A DNA stretch of 64,000 bases. It comes from Reticulitermes speratus (lineage: Eukaryota; Arthropoda; Insecta; Blattodea; Rhinotermitidae). The stretch is taken from contig JAJKFL010000039.1 of NCBI GenBank assembly GCA_021186555.1, positions 43,316,597 to 43,380,596 of the forward strand, given 5' to 3'. The notes beneath the pieces are model-generated. The model worked only from the letters and a program-made list of their open reading frames with translations. It was not told where the DNA came from and did not search any database. The position numbers and the translations under genes are program-made. Shown piece by piece: positions 38,421 to 48,311 of this stretch. Numbering within the stretch: position 1 is the stretch's first letter; every line of letters begins with the position of its first letter.

Positions 38421-39171
38421 GAAATGGTGAAATCAATTCGTTGGCTGGATATTTAGTTTGAGATGTTACTGTACAACACTTCTTGCAAAGAATTTGCGTA
38501 CTTTCAGTGACTGCCTCTTAAAATGACTTTACTCAATTATGGAATAATGGTAAATTTAGTAAATATGTATCGAGATACCGCATATAAGATTATCGATTTT
38601 GAAGTGCAAAATGTACCGCTTTACAGGTTCAGAAAACCAGGATTCTAAAGCGACTCCGAGACGTTTTATAACAAATACTGTCGGCAATAATAACGATACT
38701 ATGGGACAAAGGTCCTCGTTCCTTTCTTCTACTCACATTTTGTCTTCTTCCAAAAAGCAATCATCTCCATATTAAAGCACATTACGACCAAACCCAACTG
38801 CCACGAGAACGAGACGTTGACTGTTGTTATTAATAATGACGTGCTTCGAACAACACAACTTTGTTACAATTCAGGTGTATTGGTAGGAGTTTTTGGATAA
38901 TGTACTGTTGTTGGGACGAGGTTGAAATTCGGAAAATTACTGTTGATTGCTTGTGACATTTTATTGTGTCTTCCTTTATCATAAAAGTGAGTAGCATTTG
39001 AACGTTCTGCAGTAGTTAAAAAGTAAATTTTAGGTGAGTTTGCTATATGTTCAGCTGTTTATACCTTTATAATTTGTGTTCATTGATGGACTGTTACGAG
39101 GTATTACTTGTGACTGACTGATGTAATGCTCAGGTCTGAACTTCAGCAAGAACCACACGCATTTCTCTTCT
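38421..39171. other. Loop (spacer) of the inverted duplication; nothing recognised
   Basis: About 750 bp of AT-rich sequence between the inverted arms. I see no coding frame, tandem repeat or element terminus. Confidence 0.5.
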
Positions 39172-41740
39172 CTTAGCGCAATGCTGGGCTCAACAACAGA
39201 CAACTTATACTATAACGGGATTGCGCTTATGCTAACGGTTTATAGTCTCAGTTAAGGTCCATGACTTGTTATGGTAAAGGCTACAGCAGTAGGGGCGTAT
39301 TCATTCTTTCTGTGGTCTGTCTTACGACAGGTCCGTAGCCTCTTCCAAAGCGAGTTCTCCATTGAGTGGGTTCTAGTGTTTCCTCTTTCAATTTCCAGTA
39401 TCTTCTCTTTTCCTTAAGGCCATATAGTAGCTGCTTACGTCTTCTCCCTCGCCTTCCCATCATTTCTATCCTTCCCTCTAACTTTCCTTCAATCACGTGT
39501 TTCAGAAGGCAGTTCCTACGCAAGATGTGACCAATCCAGTTAGCCTTTCTTCTTTTTATTGTATGTACGATATTCCTCTCCTCCTTGACTCTGTGTAATA
39601 CTTCTTCATTTCTCACGTGATCGGTCCAACTGATCTTCTCCATTCTTCTCCAGCACCACATTTCAAAACTTTCCAGATACTTCTGATCTACTTTCCGAAG
39701 TGTTCACGTTTCAGCACCATACAAAGCAACGCTCCAAATGTAGCACTTTACTAGTTTCTTCCTTAAATTTAAGTCCAGTTTGCTGGTGAAAAGATTCTTC
39801 TTCTTGTTGAATGCTGCTTTAGCCATGACAATTCTGGATTTAATTTCACGTGTACATCTTGCAACATTTGTTATCTATCATGCTACCCAAATAATTGAAA
39901 TATTCCACATTCTCCAATTGTTTTTGATCTACCATAATTTTCTTTGTGGTTGGATGCCTTTAGATTCTCATTACCTTTGTTTTTTTTTTCCACATTCATT
40001 TCCATTACATAGCATCTTCCAATATCAATTAGTCTATCAATCATGCCCTGTAGCACCTTTTCTTCCCTAGCCAGTAGCACAAGGTCATCTGAATATTTCA
40101 CAGTGCGAATTAATTGTCCCATTTTGAAGTCTCCAAACCCTTCAAGAGCTTCCTTGGTAAGGTACTCGCTGTACAAGTTGAACACAATCGGTGACAAGCA
40201 GCAACCTTGTCTAACTCCTCTTCCAGTCTTCACACTTCTCGTCTCCCCTTGGTCCAGTCGTATTTTGACACTCTGTTCCATTTACAGTTTGCTGATCAAT
40301 CTTCTTTCGCGCCAGTCTATCCCAATTCCCTTAGGATCTGCATTAATTTGGTCCAGTTGACACGGTCAAATGCCTTCTGCCAGTCTATGAAGCAAGCACA
40401 CAATTCCTCATCTATGACCAAGGTTCATTCTGATATTATTCTCAGCATCCCAATTGCATCCCTAGTTCCTTTTCCTCTCCTAAATCCAAGCTGATCTTCT
40501 CCAAGTGCATCCTCTGTCATCCTTTCAATCCTTCTTCTAAGTATCCTCGCTACTATCTTTGCTGCGTGCGCGATGATGCTGATTGCGCGATGGTCGCTGC
40601 ATTTTGTAGCTTGGGGCTTCTTCTTTAAGGCAATCATTGTAACTTCAGTGAAATCTCTGGGCCACTGTCCAGTTACATACATGCTGTTGATCAGCTGTGT
40701 TAGTCTGAGACCTTTTTTTCCCCAACAATTTGAGTACATCGCCAGGTACATCATCTCCTGTAGCCTTCTTATCCCTTATCTCGTTGATAGCTTTTTCCAC
40801 TTCACTTTGCAAAATATAAGGGGCTTTCTCGTCTTCATCTTCTTCAGGTTCGACTTCCAGGTGTTCTGGTCAATTAGCTCGATCGTAGAGCTCTCTGATA
40901 TAATTCTCCCAAATTTGCAATACTCGTCTGATCTATTATTATATTCCCTCGACAGTCTTCGATGCCAATGTTTTGAATCCCATGGTTTTATTTCCAACCT
41001 AGTTCCTTTGTCTTCATGTACATTAGATCATAACGTCCTGTTCTTTTAAATTCTATGATCTCGTCGCATATGCTCTCCAGATATTCCTTCTTGGCGTTGT
41101 CTGTGGCTCTTTTCAGTTTGTTCCTCAGTCTTCTGTAGTTCTTCCTTCCTTCTTCATTGTTGACATTCTTCTATTTCCTTCGTTCATCCGTTTTACTGAT
41201 TATCTCCTGTGTAATCCATGCCTTTCTTGCTCTCCTCTCGACTTTTCCAACCAAACCACTCACAGTATCTAACACACATTTCTTGATATTGTTCCACTGC
41301 ACTTCCACATTCCCACTTTCACATTTGATTGCACCAAGTTTCTCTTATAGACTATCGTGTACTTCCTGTCGTTCAGCATATAGCTTCTCCAAATCCCATC
41401 TTGGTTTTCGCTTGTGCAACCTCATGATCTTCAATCTGGTGCAGATCGTTGCCACCAGTAAATAGTGGTCAGAGTCAATATCTGCTCCTGGCAGTGTCTG
41501 CACATCCTTCACACTGTTCCTGAATCTGTGTCACTAGTACATAGTCCAGTTGATATTGACTCCTATCTCCTGGTGATTTCCACGTGTACAATTTTCTTTT
41601 AGGTTTTTTGAACCATGTGTTTGTTATAACAAGTCCATTTCTTTCACAAAAGTCAATAAGCATTTGACCTCTCTAATTCTTCCTTCCCAGTCCATATGGT
41701 CCAACAGTGTTGTGATGTGCTTTATGTCCAACGCATATAG
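39172..41740 (-). pseudogene. RTE-like LINE (craniofacial-development-protein-2-like family), 5'-truncated and frameshifted
   Basis: Read from high to low coordinates: endonuclease C-terminus at 41663-41475 (NGLVITNTWFKKPKRKLYTW, SQYQLDYVLVTQ); linker around 40997-40776; RT fingers at 40754-40425 (MIALKKKPQATKCSDHRAIS, EDQLGFRRGKGTRDAI); palm at 40281-39883 (GRGVRQGCCLSPIVFNLY, then YSDDLVLLA, where most relatives have YADD); C-terminal domain at 39661-39281 (KISWTDHVRNEEVLHRVKEE, RRKANWIGHILRRN, TRFGRGYGPVVRQTTE). The 3' UTR runs to about 39172. Multiple frameshifts and a missing endonuclease start show it is dead. The RT has lost its single frame, but both Asp of the catalytic box remain. 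Confidence 0.8.
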
Positions 41741-41742
41741 TC

Positions 41743-41812
41743 TTTCTAATTAAGGCGGTATACTTTGGTTGGATGGCTCCCTGGGGTTTGAACACAGTGG
41801 AGTTATCGCTAT
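41743..41812 (-). repeat. ~70-bp block, right member of the inverted pair
   Basis: Reverse-complement counterpart of 38050-38126. It sits between the upstream end of the minus-strand LINE and the 18-bp minisatellite, in the mirror order of the left arm. Confidence 0.7.
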
Positions 41813-41814
41813 TA

Positions 41815-42596
41815 TATTTGAGCGTCTATAACACAGTACACATATATAACATAGTACACGTCTATAACCTAGTACACGTCTGTAACCTAGTACACGTATA
41901 TAACCTAGTGCACGTATATAACATAGTACGCGTCTATAACAAAGTACGCGTCTATAACACAGTACGCGTCTATAACACAGTACGCGTCTATAACAAAGTA
42001 CGCGTCTATAACAAAGTACGCGTCTATAACACAGTACACGTCTATAACACAGTACACGTCTATAACAAATTACACGTCTATAACAAAGTACACGTCATAA
42101 ACAGTACACGTCTATAACACAGTACACGTCTATAACAGTACACGTCTATAACACAGTAAACGTCTATAACACAGTAAACGTCTATAACACAGTACACGTC
42201 TATAACACAGTACACGTCTATAACACATTACACGTCTGTAACAAGTACATGTCTATAACACAGTACACGTCTATAACAGTACACGTCTATAACACAGTAC
42301 ACGTCTATAACAAAGTACACGTCTATAACAAAGTACACGTCTATAACACAGTAGACGTCTATAACAGTACACGTCTATAACACAGTAAACGTCTATAACA
42401 CAGTAAACGTCTATAACACAGTACACGTCTATAACACAGTACACGTCTATAACACATTACACGTCTGTAACAAAGTACATGTCTATAACACAGTACACGT
42501 CTATAACAGTACACGTCTATAACAAAGTACACGTCTATAACAAAGTACACGTCCATAACACAGTACACGTCTATAACATAGTACACGTATAAAACC
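41815..42596 (+). repeat. 18-bp minisatellite grown from a LINE tail motif (~43 copies)
   Basis: The consensus is ACGTCTATAACACAGTAC, with point variants (ACACAG, ACAAAG, ACATAG; GCGT for ACGT) and shorter monomers lacking two bases. A block near 42097-42250 is echoed near 42358-42475, which suggests a segmental duplication inside the array. Because 18 is divisible by three, frames stay open (plus 41773-42117; minus 42359-42658), but the peptides are low-complexity VYNTVR-type repeats and not credible genes. The array abuts the poly-G (minus-strand poly-C) end of the jockey fragment at 42607-42617. Confidence 0.9.
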
Positions 42597-43190
42597 GCCG
42601 TTATCGGGGGGGGGGGGTGCTGGCCGTGCCCCGACTTTTTATTATACCTGGCATTCACCTTACAACTGAGGAAAAATGACGGAAAACCTCAGTCAGGGTA
42701 TTCGAAAAGCGCCTAGTTAATCAGTGCTAGGCACGATTCGGTGTCGTCTTCGCCACCGTTTTGCGGCCTCAACATTTCTGCTGACCTCAGTCCCCGTAGC
42801 TCACGTGCTAGACGACGTGGGTCGGCCCCTCGATCAGCGTAAATATCTGCAGAGTTGCGGAATTAAGGGTGCCCCACACCAGCTAACTTTGAGTCGTAAC
42901 TCTCGGTTAGGGCTGTGAGGTGTTCGGCAAAGAAAGGAACTCCCAAATCTTCGTCAATTTGCACGTTACTGATGTACCGAGGTGCACCAGTAGCAATGCG
43001 AAGGCACTTGCATTGAAGAACCTGCAGCTTCCTGACGTGGCTGCAGAAGGCGGTCCGCCTTCTGCAGCCACGTCAGGAAGGTGCAGATGGGGCACGCATA
43101 GTCCATCGTGGGCTGTATGAGCTGCTTATGCAGCAGAACTCCGATCCTGATGGAGAGACCGCTTGTTTTGTGTAGGAGAGAGCTAAGCAG
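42597..43190 (-). pseudogene. Jockey-type LINE 3' end, minus strand, in the inverted arm
   Basis: On the minus strand, HVRKLQVLQCKC, ATGAPRYISN and SKLAGVG-like text, then the 3' UTR, GGTATAATAAAAAGTCGGGG and a C-run with one interruption. The RT part is split by a 26-bp inverted duplication (43028-43080). The order and the tail match the plus-strand jockey copy of the units. Confidence 0.7.
43028..43080. repeat. Perfect 26-bp palindrome with a 1-base centre
   Basis: CTTCCTGACGTGGCTGCAGA... (43028-43053) is followed by T and its exact reverse complement (43055-43080). In the array units the same jockey stretch appears once, so the second half is an inverted copy made at this site. Confidence 0.95.
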
Positions 43191-43590
43191 ACCCAGCAGG
43201 GTTGAAGAGAGATTTCCTGCTCTGAGAGAAAGGCTGGTGAGTGCTAACTGTATGGCTGTGCTGCAAAGTGAACCTCCTTCAGGTGCTGAGTTATGTCTGA
43301 GGTCATCTGATGCTACAAATCAGGTTGTTGGTGTACAAGTTGAAGGGATCACAGATGTAGATGGTACAGAGCCATCATCATCTCGACTTACAATGACTGA
43401 AGCTGCGAACTGTGTGATATCACTGAGAAGTGACCCAGTTTCATGTAATGAGACATGCCTGACATCATCTGATGATGGAAATGAGATCGTAGGTACAAAT
43501 GTTGAAGAGGCAACTGATATAAAGGTAGAAGAGCATCCAGAGCCAATACTAGTTCGAACAATAAACACGGAACCTGAGACTATGACATAA
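43108..43590 (+). other. Acidic exon-like frame 1 in the inverted arm
   Basis: A 160-codon plus-strand frame homologous to the minus-strand frame 6323-6793 of the units. It contains a short insertion (ELS-R region near residue 29), reads SCNETCLTSSDDGNEIVGTN and VEEATDIKVEEHPEPILVRT, and has an R at the T/R position. The open frame across ~480 bp despite divergence from the array is mild evidence of past coding constraint. Confidence 0.45.
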
Positions 43591-44002
43591 GATTTCAGAA
43601 GACAGTAATCTTCACAGTGGGCTGCGTGATTACGTGAGGCTTCATTAAGTCATTTTGCTCTTACCTTCCAGGATTCATTCCTTTAACTGTGTTTGTTACA
43701 GATTTTATCTCCTCACTAACTGAAGTAAATGTACTGATTTGGAATGTCATAACCTCTTTAAGCTAACGGCCCTCAACTTACCCTCCTACTTGGTTAAAAC
43801 ACCAGCCCACAAGTAAACACATGCAGAGTCCCCTAAGCATTCGCTTTAAGAAAGGGAAGTAAGACCAGCCTGGCTTGACAAGTACGAGGCTCGGCTTCAG
43901 ACCCGTGTCAGAGCTTTCGAAGTCTAGCAGTTATGAGGCAAAACATTTCGTTTGTGTATTCCTTCTCATGACTGAGGAACTGATGAACTGATAAGGAAGG
44001 GT

Positions 44003-44242
44003 TTGGTGGTGGTACAGAGCTCCACAGTGTCGCTCTTAGTGCTACCAGGTTCGTGTAATGAGACAAGCGTAACATCACCTGATGATGCACATGACGTCAT
44101 CAGTATAAGAGTTGAAGAAGGCACAGATATAGATATACAAGAGGAGGAGATTCCTGAGCCTATATCATTTCCTTTAATAAAGGGTGAACCAGATGCGGTG
44201 AGTTACATGACTGTGTGTCCATTATTAGACACATTTATCTAG
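44003..44242 (+). other. Acidic exon-like frame 2 in the inverted arm
   Basis: A 79-codon plus-strand frame homologous to 5683-5922 (minus), with SLLVLPGSCNETSVTS, ISIRVEEGTDIDIQEEEIPE and PISFPLIKGEPDAVSYM. The GCG|GTGAGT donor-like sequence after PDA is preserved (near 44196-44204). Most differences from the units leave the frame intact. Confidence 0.45.
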
Positions 44243-46184
44243 TAGGGAAGCTTGTTGTAAATGCAGAGACAAGTAAATATGAGCTCATTTCTCATCACCA
44301 GAATGTAGGACACTCCCCCAAAGGTATTTCCACCTTGATGTGGTGGGGGGGCTTGCGTGTCCTGATAACCCTGAGAGCTATGCCGGCGGTAGCCTAGCTA
44401 CCGGTAGGGCCTCCCAAGCCGGACAGGTCAAAATGGGTAGGGACCTGACAAAGAGAAATACCCTGGCCCTCCAGGTTGGGGGTTGGGCGTGAGGCTGATA
44501 ACCTCACACTGTAAAAACAATATCGTTGAGAATCCTCAAATGATTAAAGCTGGATTGATAAATTGTAGACGGAACAGCAAGTACAAAGGCTTACGAATTG
44601 GAACTTGGATTATACGAACTTTATATCGAAGTGGAGCACTGAAAAATGTCATGGAACAAATGCAGGAATACAATATTGGCATATTAGCTATACAGGAGAT
44701 AAGGTGGATAGGACGAAAGCGTACTTGAAAAGAAGGAAGGTAACATCTGTTATAGTTGTCACAATAAATTACATCAGTTTGGCACTGGATTTATTGTGAG
44801 CAAACAATATAAACATCTGATAATTGATTTTCAGCCTGTCAATTAGAGACTGTACATTAAGAATTAAGGGACGGTTTCAAAACTACAGTCTTATATGTAT
44901 ACATGCACCAACGGAGGAAAAGAGTGCAGATGAAAAGGATACCTTTTATGAATTACTGGAGAAAGAGTATGACAAATGACATAAAAATTGTATTAGGTGA
45001 TTTTAATGCTAAAATCGGACAACAAAGTGAATGGGAAAGTACCTTTGGTAAATACGTTTACATAAAGAATACAGTGAAAATGGAATGAGGTTGCTGGACT
45101 TTGCAATATCAAGAAATATGGTCATTATAGTACGATGTTCCGCATAAGAGATTCATAAATCAACTTGGAAGTCTCCAGATGGGAAAACAGTTAATCAGAT
45201 TGACCATCTGCTGATAGATAGAGAACACAGAAGTAATATACTTGGTATTAGAAGTTATAGAGGAGCAAATGTAGACTCTGACCACTTCTAGTCCTAGCTA
45301 AACTTCATTGTAGAATAAGCAGATACTTTATACATAAACACCTAAGAAGAGATAGAAAATATGATATAGAAAGGTTAAAAGATCTCATAATTAAAAGATA
45401 GATATCTAACTGCACTGTCAGCTGGACTGACAAGAGACTGTGATATTGCATGAAATAAGGAAAGTTGGGCTTTTTGTAAAGAGGTTATTGTTAATGTAAC
45501 TGAAGGAGTTATTAAAGAAAGGAAAAAGCAGGACTAATAAACTGTGGTATGATGAGGAATGCTCAAAAATTGCAGAAGAAAAGAACAAAGCATATAAGGA
45601 AACAATACAAAAACGTACAAGAAGCTCTGTTGAAAAATAAAATGAGAACAAAAAATCCTAGATTAAAAAAGGCTTTATGAGACTCAAAAGAGCTAGAGCA
45701 ACATAATCATTAAATGAATCTAGGAAATTTTACAAGTTAACAAATAATTTAAGGAAAGAGTTTAAACCAAAGATTTTAACATGTAGAAATTTAAATGGAG
45801 ACTTAACGAGTGATGAAAAAGAAGTCATTAATTGTTGGGAAAAACACTATATGACCTTACTTGATGGTAGAGAATGCAGCCACAATCAAATGGAACAAAT
45901 AGATGAGAACTTAGAAGATACCAGGTATAAATTATATGAAAATTTCCTACCACGTTGGGCAGATGTTAGCGAGGCTATTAAACAACTTAAAAATAATCGA
46001 GCCCCAGGACCTGACAATCTAAATGCAGAACTGATCAAAGTAGCTGAACCAATCATATTGGAGAGGATATATCATATTATTATTCAGACATGGAAAACAG
46101 AGAAGTTACCTCCGGAATGGGAAGAAGGCATTATTTGTCCAATATATAAGAAAGGAGACCCTACTAAATGTAAGAATTACAGAG

Positions 46185-46545
46185 TTTACAAGTTTCACTT
46201 TTTATTCACCGTGCATCTTTTTATAATTGAATTATTTATACCAACAAATGCACTAAGACAGTAATTGTAATTTTAATATTGTAATTTTTATAAATTTTAA
46301 TAATTTAATAACTTTTAGCAGCTTAACCACTAATTTTACAAAATTTTATACGATGTGTTAAATACCGTCTCACTGTTATGACATAACCAAAATTGGTCTA
46401 TGTAAAAAAAAACTCACTTAAAATACCCCCTGATGATGGTAGAATAACTGCCGAAATGCGTATTGGGGCATCGTAATAATAAAGTAAACAGCGAAAAAAC
46501 TGTCTTAGTGCATTTGTTGGTACAAATAAATCAACAATTTATAAG
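46185..46545 (+). mobile_element. ~350-bp fold-back insertion carrying a hammerhead-like core (Penelope-like or retrozyme-like?)
   Basis: Interrupts the RTE reverse transcriptase between KNYR and YKIF. Candidate target duplications are TTTACAAG (46185-46192) and TTTATAAG (46538-46545), with one mismatch. Inside are inverted arms, 46232-46262 and 46499-46529, matching at all but about one position and containing ACCAACAAATGCAC. A hammerhead-like hairpin sits at 46426-46468. No protein is encoded. Penelope-like elements are known to carry hammerhead motifs in their terminal repeats; assignment to them is inference. Confidence 0.55.
46426..46468 (+). ncRNA. Hammerhead-ribozyme-like motif 1
   Basis: Stem I is CCCC (46426-46429) with GGGG (46465-46468). 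The core CTGATGA is at 46430-46436. Stem II is GGTAG (46438-46442) with CTGCC (46448-46452) and loop AATAA. GAA+A is at 46453-46456. Stem III is AT with AT (46456-46457 / 4662-63 of the same line, i.e. 46462-46463), loop GCGT, and the putative cleavage-site base is T46464. This is the type I hammerhead order. One departure is an extra U (46437) between the core and stem II, which could weaken catalysis. Activity is not shown. Confidence 0.55.
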
Positions 46546-46912
46546 ATATTCTCGGTCATACTATTTAAAAAAATACAACCATATGCAGAAAAACAGATTG
46601 GCAATTACCAATGTGGATTTAAATCGGGAAAATCTACTACTGACCAAATACACACACTAAGGCAAATATTACAAAAATCACGTGAATATAAGATTAATAC
46701 ATACCATTTGTTCATAGATTTTCAGGCTGCATTTGATAGTATTGAACGAGAGCAACTGTTCAAAGCAATGGAAGAGTTTGAAATTCCAAGGAAGCTGATA
46801 AGACTTACCAAAGCAATTCTTAAGAATGTTAAATGTAGAGTAAGGATTCAGAATCAACTATCAGATATGTTTGCGACACAGAAGGGACTATGACAAGGTG
46901 ATGCTCTATCAT

Positions 46913-47800
46913 GTTCGCGAAGTTAATATCCTGTCATCTCAGTTTCTTTGGCACTAATGAAAGGCAATTTCATGACTGCGATAGACCTCTCGTCCTTTGC
47001 ACAAAAACACGTCAGTGGTCCACTTTCTAAATAATATTAATTCAGTCTATAATACTTCACTCCTTCCTGCGACATCAATTTAAGTAATATTCGTACTTCC
47101 ATCTATGCCAAGGTCTCCCAAAGGACTTCTCGTCTTCAAGGACAAATTATATTTATATTATAGTTATCGATCAAATGCAGGAGGAAGAAATGTGTGGGGC
47201 ATGTAGCACACATGGGAGAAGAGATAAAGTTACATAAGTTTATGTATGTAATACTGTTGACAAATGTAGTTTGCATCTCCCCAGGTGAACAAGAATGAAT
47301 CGCTCTCAAGACCTCTAGCGAGATCTCCTCCAGTATCTGGGTCAGTTCGCCATCCGCTCTAAATTTCTTTTTGTGATGTGGGGGTTTCGCCTTCCCTTAT
47401 TGGTTCAATCCTGAACTCTGGGTTCAAGATTCTCTCAATGCTAGGAAGAACTGCTTCCTTGGCAAAACCAATTAATTGTCAAGACGGTGTCCTTTCCATT
47501 CCCTTCTTCCAGTGATTTAATGACACTGAAGCCTGTCAACCCAAACTAATGCAGTGAACTCATCTTGTCCAGATAATGACCTGCAGCTTGACAGTCTCAA
47601 GTTTCGGACTTGTAGACACTGGGGCCATGTTCACTGGTGATAGCTGTTTTGGAAATCACTGCCTCCCAACCACAGGGTTTATTTTGACTTTCGTCTAGTG
47701 GGGTCAGGGACTCGAACCTTTCGCCACACGCACTGTTATTATTATTTAAAGTTTCCCAGTCTGGACTCGAAGCAGGCCTGACAAGTGATGCCCGGTTATG
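46913..47800. other. No gene; one tRNA-like B box on the minus strand
   Basis: From the RTE truncation point to the 40-bp minisatellite. The only motif I can name is GGTTCGAGTCC on the minus strand (47708-47718), an exact Pol III B box, followed on that strand by CTGACCCCACTAG. I found no convincing A box at the right distance, so a decayed tRNA-derived SINE is possible but unproven. Confidence 0.35.
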
Positions 47801-48240
47801 GTGTTGTTACTGTGCACAGTTACAGGCGGCTGTGCAGTTAGTGTTGTTACTGTGCACAGTTACAGGCGGCTGTGCAGTTAGTGTTGTTACTGTGCACAGT
47901 TACAGGCGGCTGTGCAGTTAGTGTTGTTACTGTGCACAGTTACAGGCGGCTGTGCAGTTAGTGTTGTTACTGTGCACAGTTACAGGCGGCTGTGCAGTTA
48001 GTGTTGTTACTGTGCACAGTTACAGGCGGCTGTGCAGTTAGTGTTGTTACTGTGCACAGTTACAGGCGGCTGTGCAGTTAGTGTTGTTACTGTGCACAGT
48101 TACAGGCGGCTGTGCAGTTAGTGTTGTTACTGTGCACAGTTACAGGCGGCTGTGCAGTTAGTGTTGTTACTGTGCACAGTTACAGGCGGCTGTGCAGTTA
48201 GTGTTGTTACTGTGCACAGTTACAGGCGGCTGTGCAGTTA
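47801..48240 (+). repeat. 40-bp minisatellite, 11 perfect copies
   Basis: The unit begins GTGTTGTTACTGTGCACAGT and ends ...GGCTGTGCAGTTA; all 11 copies look identical. It contains the dyad ACTGTGCACAGT. It shares GTTACTGTGCAC and the following AGTT with the 38-bp minisatellite at 56293-56795. Exact identity implies recent amplification. Confidence 0.95.
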
Positions 48241-48311
48241 GTGTCAGTCACTACCTTGAAGCATTATGGTACTGTTTGTGTAATGTTTTTGTTGGCAGTA
48301 AAGTGTGAGCA

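Larger units (their letters stand above)
42597..44310 (-). repeat. Right arm of the inverted duplication (partial reversed unit)
   Basis: The reverse complement corresponds to ~36330-38050 of unit 8: jockey 3' end, acidic frame 1, acidic frame 2, ending at CCAGAATGTAGGAC (44297-44310), after which RTE sequence begins. It differs from all eight units at many sites, so it serves as an outgroup for deciding which unit variants are derived. Confidence 0.8.
44311..46912 (+). pseudogene. RTE-clade LINE: 5' UTR, endonuclease and partial RT; 3'-truncated
   Basis: A GC-rich 5' UTR occupies 44311-44510. The endonuclease follows: RIGTWIIRTLYRSGALKNVM and ILAIQEIRW at 44595-44715, KIVLGDFNAKIGQQ near 44985-45026, NQIDHLLIDREHR near 45195-45232 and NVDSDH near 45270-45287; these are EEP signature motifs. 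RT begins with AIKQLKNNRAPGPDNLNAEL (45973-46032), PPEWEEGIICPIYKKGDPTK (46112-46170) and KNYR, is interrupted by an insertion (46185-46545), then resumes YKIF, NYQCGFKSGKSTTDQIHTLR, FIDFQAAFDSIEREQL (46711 on) and QGDALSC at 46896-46912. Everything after the QG-x-x-LSC motif is missing, including the catalytic YADD. Several frameshifts (for example near 44728, 45088 and 45300) confirm inactivity. Confidence 0.8.

Noticed and set aside
38127..39310. DNA transposon with ~150-bp terminal inverted repeats
   Set aside because: At first the inverted match looked like a MITE, but both ends are the 3' UTR of the same LINE family in opposite orientation, and the symmetry continues outward through the 70-bp block and the jockey end.
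36330..44310. Assembly artefact from read fold-back
   Set aside because: The arms are clearly diverged, differ by a 2.4-kb LINE body and have different minisatellite lengths, which a technical palindrome would not show. Not excluded for the 26-bp palindrome at 43028.
47801..48240. Possible CRISPR array
   Set aside because: The 40-bp units are directly adjacent and identical, with no variable spacers, in a clearly eukaryotic context.
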